Source: Jatrophihabitans_A lederbergiae
GTDB taxonomy: Bacteria > Actinomycetota > Actinomycetes > Mycobacteriales > Jatrophihabitantaceae
Length of the DNA stretch: 64,000 bases
Reading direction: 5' to 3'
Assembly: GCF_031845305.1 (NCBI RefSeq)
Contig: NZ_JAVREH010000023.1
Coordinates: 1 to 64,000 of the forward strand
The notes under the pieces were generated by a model. It ran no database searches. It was given only the letters and a program-made list of their open reading frames with translations, and was not told where the DNA came from. Below are positions 61,876-64,000 of this stretch, in pieces (position 1 is the stretch's first letter; each line of letters starts with the position of its first letter). The position numbers were made by a program, and so were the translations under genes.

Positions 61876-62666
61876 TGGCCACGCTCCCGGAGCACCTCGC
61901 GCAGCAGGTCCGCGCGGTCGGTGATGATGCCGTCTACGCCCAGATCGAGCAAGCGTGTCATCTCGGCGGGCAGGTTCACCGTCCAGACGTGCACCGCGAT
62001 CTGCCGGCTGTGCGCGGCCTCGACGAACCGCCGGGTGACCACCCCGAAGCGGCCGGCCGCGGCGGGCACCTGAGCCGCCAGACCTGGACGGGCCGGCATG
62101 CCCGTGCTCGCGGGGAGGCACACCCGACCGGGCAAGCTGGCGCGAACGGGCAGGCGGCCCAGGGCCGGCATCCGTTCGAGCGCCTTGAGCGATAGCACCT
62201 CCGGCGGCGACAGGGCGCTGGCCACCGCCGGGCCGGCGACCGCGCGCAACCGCTGCAGGCGCGCGTGCGAGAACGCTGCCAGCCGCACCCTGGCCCAGGC
62301 GCCGGTCCGGCGGATGGCGTCGATCGTCGGGCCGACCGCGGAATCGGACTTCACGTCGATATTGACCTCGACGCCACCGAACGTAGCGAGCACGTCTTCC
62401 AGCCGCGGAATCGGCTCGCGATCGACGATCCGGGCCGCGCTGACCTCGCGCCAGTTCAGGTCGGCCACCCGTCCGGTGTGGTTGGTGACCCGGTCCAGGA
62501 TCGAGTCGTGAAACGCCAGCGCCACCCCGTCCGCCGTCACGCGAGCGTCGGTTTCGAGGTGGCGGTACCCGAGGGCGACCGCCGCCTGGAACGCCGCGAT
62601 CGAGTTCTCCGCGCCGTCGCGGGAGAAACCACGGTGCGCCAGCGCGATCGGGAACGTCGCTCTCAC
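61863..62666 (-). CDS. Glycerophosphodiester phosphodiesterase
   Basis: 267-aa GDPD TIM-barrel enzyme hydrolysing glycerophosphodiesters to glycerol-3-phosphate and alcohol. The motif LAHRGFSRDGAENSIAAF supplies the catalytic His and Glu, LETDARVTADGV the metal ligands, FHDSILDRVTNHTG the second His, and HVWTVN the terminal motif. No signal peptide, so it acts inside the cell. GTG 62666 overlaps the DUF885 stop by four bases. An unusual Pro/Ala-rich insertion lies at about 170-205. Confidence 0.92.
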   Translation of the reverse strand: MRATFPIALAHRGFSRDGAENSIAAFQAAVALGYRHLETDARVTADGVALAFHDSILDRVTNHTGRVADLNWREVSAARIVDREPIPRLEDVLATFGGVEVNIDVKSDSAVGPTIDAIRRTGAWARVRLAAFSHARLQRLRAVAGPAVASALSPPEVLSLKALERMPALGRLPVRASLPGRVCLPASTGMPARPGLAAQVPAAAGRFGVVTRRFVEAAHSRQIAVHVWTVNLPAEMTRLLDLGVDGIITDRADLLREVLRERGQWQS

Positions 62667-64000
62667 GCCGCGGGCGGCAACCCGAGCAGGGTGCGCAGGT
62701 GCCGGACGGGCGGTGAGCCGAAGCCCAGTACGGCGTCGTGGACCTGACGAACCGACCAGTCGGTATGTTCAACGCGCAGGTCTGCGACGACCTGGCGCAC
62801 CTCCAGGTAACCCACGTAGTACGTGCAGAGCTGGGTGGAGCTGAGCTGCACCCGGCGCCACTTCCCGGCCGCCTCGCCCTCTTCCTGGTAGCCACGCTCG
62901 GTCATCAGCGCCATCGCGCCAGCCTCGTCCAGGTCCCCGGTGTGGAAGGAGATGTCCAGGATGGTGTTGAGGATCATCCGCAGCTGCATCTTCAACTGCT
63001 GCATCCGGACGGCTGCGGCCGCCTCGGCGCTGACGTCGCCGCGGTAGCCCAGCTCGGCCATCAACTCCTCGGCGTAGACCGCCCACCCCTCGATGAACGA
63101 GCCGCTGCCGAAGACGCTGCGAATCGCGGTACTGCCCTGGTAGCGCCGCGAGTGCGAGAGCTGCTCGACGTGGCCGGGCATCGCCTCGTGCACGGTCAGG
63201 TTATGCAGCATGTGGTTGTTGTACTCGCGGTAGAAGGACGTGACCCGCTCCGGCGACCAGTCCGCAGGGGTGGGGGAGACCGCGAACTGCGTCAGCAGCG
63301 GTGCCGTCTCGAGGGCGCCGACGGCCCGGCAGTACGCCACCGCGACGCCCCGGTCGATCTCGGGCATCTCGATGACCTCGACCGGGTCGTGCAGCAGGGT
63401 GAGCAGGTCGTGGCGCTGGACGAACTCGGTGGTCTCGGCCAGCGCCGTGCGGCAGTTGCCGAGGATCGTCTCACTGGTGGGCATGTCCTCGGCGAGCCGG
63501 TCGAACTCCGCGGCGATGGCCCGGCGGCCGGCGTGTGGATCGGCGGCGGTCAGCGCGCTGAGCTCGGTGTCCACCCGGTCCAGATCGCGATAAGCCTGCT
63601 CCAGCAGGGTCTGTGGCCGCCACGGGGTCGCCAGGGTCAGTGCAAGCTTGCGGGTGAACAGGTCCTCGCCAGCCGGGGGGAGCGGTCGGCTCGCGGCAGC
63701 TGGTCACGCAGCCAGGCCTGGTGCTCGCGGACGGCGGCAGCTGCCCGGGTGATGTCAGCACCGAAGTCGTCAGCACCGAAGTCGCCGCCAGTGTCACTGC
63801 CGACACCCGCTTCGGTGACGGCGGCCGGCACTGCGGTCTCGATCAGGGCCAGCGTGCCGTCCAGCTGCGCGATCGCCGTCTCGGTGTGGACCGCCGAGAG
63901 GTCGGTCAGCCTTTCCCTTGCGGCGACAAGGTAATCCGGAATGGAGCGCAGCCGGCCGGCGAGGTTCGTGAGCCGTTCGGGCAGCGGCGCGAAGTCCCGG
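62663..64000 (-). pseudogene. DUF885 family protein, frameshifted and cut by window end
   Basis: The C-terminal 300+ residues are in one frame (back to a stop at 63704-63706) and contain the DUF885 metallopeptidase-like motif NLTVHEAMPGHVEQLSHSRRY (HExxxGH-type) and SFIEGWAVYAEEL. The N-terminal part (RDFAPLPERLTNLAG ... EHQAWLRDQLPRADRSP) is in another frame, open to the window edge. One missing C in the run of six at about 63675-63680 restores a single protein (RSPPAGEDLFTRKL). Real frameshift or sequencing error. An in-frame 15-bp duplication encodes FGADDFGAD. The 5' end lies outside the window. Confidence 0.85.

Overview
The window is very GC-rich and almost fully coding. It carries a complete Pup-proteasome system (mpa, dop, pup, prcB, prcA, pafA), mycothiol ligase mshC, RbpA, F420-type oxidoreductases and a split lnt/ppm1 pair. 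These mark it as an actinomycete chromosome. From memory, the core order (uppP, phosphoglycerate-mutase-like gene, DUF3090, SCO1664-like gene, mshC, PAC2, RecB nuclease, trmI, mpa, dop, pup, prcBA, pafABC, tatC, helY, 5'-3' exonuclease, lnt, ppm1, rbpA) resembles the region around the proteasome locus of Mycobacterium tuberculosis. I cannot name genus or species from sequence alone.

Layout. Positions 1-2244 are the end of an integrated element: the tail of an IS630-type transposase, a small accessory ORF and a large serine recombinase broken by one in-frame amber codon. The recombinase frame ends inside a tRNA-Leu(GAG) gene at 2209-2293. Positions 2355-7234 carry an M20 peptidase, a DUF5703 protein and a sugar ABC importer (two permeases plus binding lipoprotein). 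Positions 7417-17944 carry HrpB, G6PDH, a membrane-anchored molybdopterin oxidoreductase, an LAxTG wall-anchored protein, a RecD-like helicase and an aldo/keto reductase. Positions 18009-23779 are the uppP-to-mshC block. Positions 23801-30731 carry PP2C, PAC2, a HAD phosphatase, a RecB nuclease, LepB, a site-2 protease, TrmI and a ferredoxin.

Positions 30928-45908 are the proteasome and pupylation locus. It is interrupted between prcA and pafA by an envelope and regulation module of about 5 kb: a Rieske Tat lipoprotein, an ECF sigma/anti-sigma pair, a class F-like sortase, a frameshifted DUF4397 protein and an unknown bitopic protein. Dop converts Pup-Gln to Pup-Glu, PafA ligates it to targets, Mpa unfolds the pupylated proteins, and PrcBA degrades them. 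PafBC are WYL-type regulators. tatC follows pafC, but the position normally held by tatA encodes a different 64-aa bitopic protein. Positions 46044-59499 carry an MFS exporter, two unknown membrane proteins, HelY, an exonuclease, a PfkB kinase with a LacI regulator, an amidohydrolase, and lnt, ppm1 and a small membrane protein. Positions 59622-64000 carry rbpA behind a SigR/SigH-type promoter, an operon of DUF885 (frameshifted), GDPD and a UMF1-type MFS protein, and a small unknown ORF.

Two window-wide patterns stand out. First, about a dozen genes have a TAnnnT -10 hexamer only 6-8 nt before the start codon, the signature of leaderless mRNAs. Second, at least eight gene ends carry a short direct duplication that overlaps or abuts the stop codon, mostly between convergent genes.
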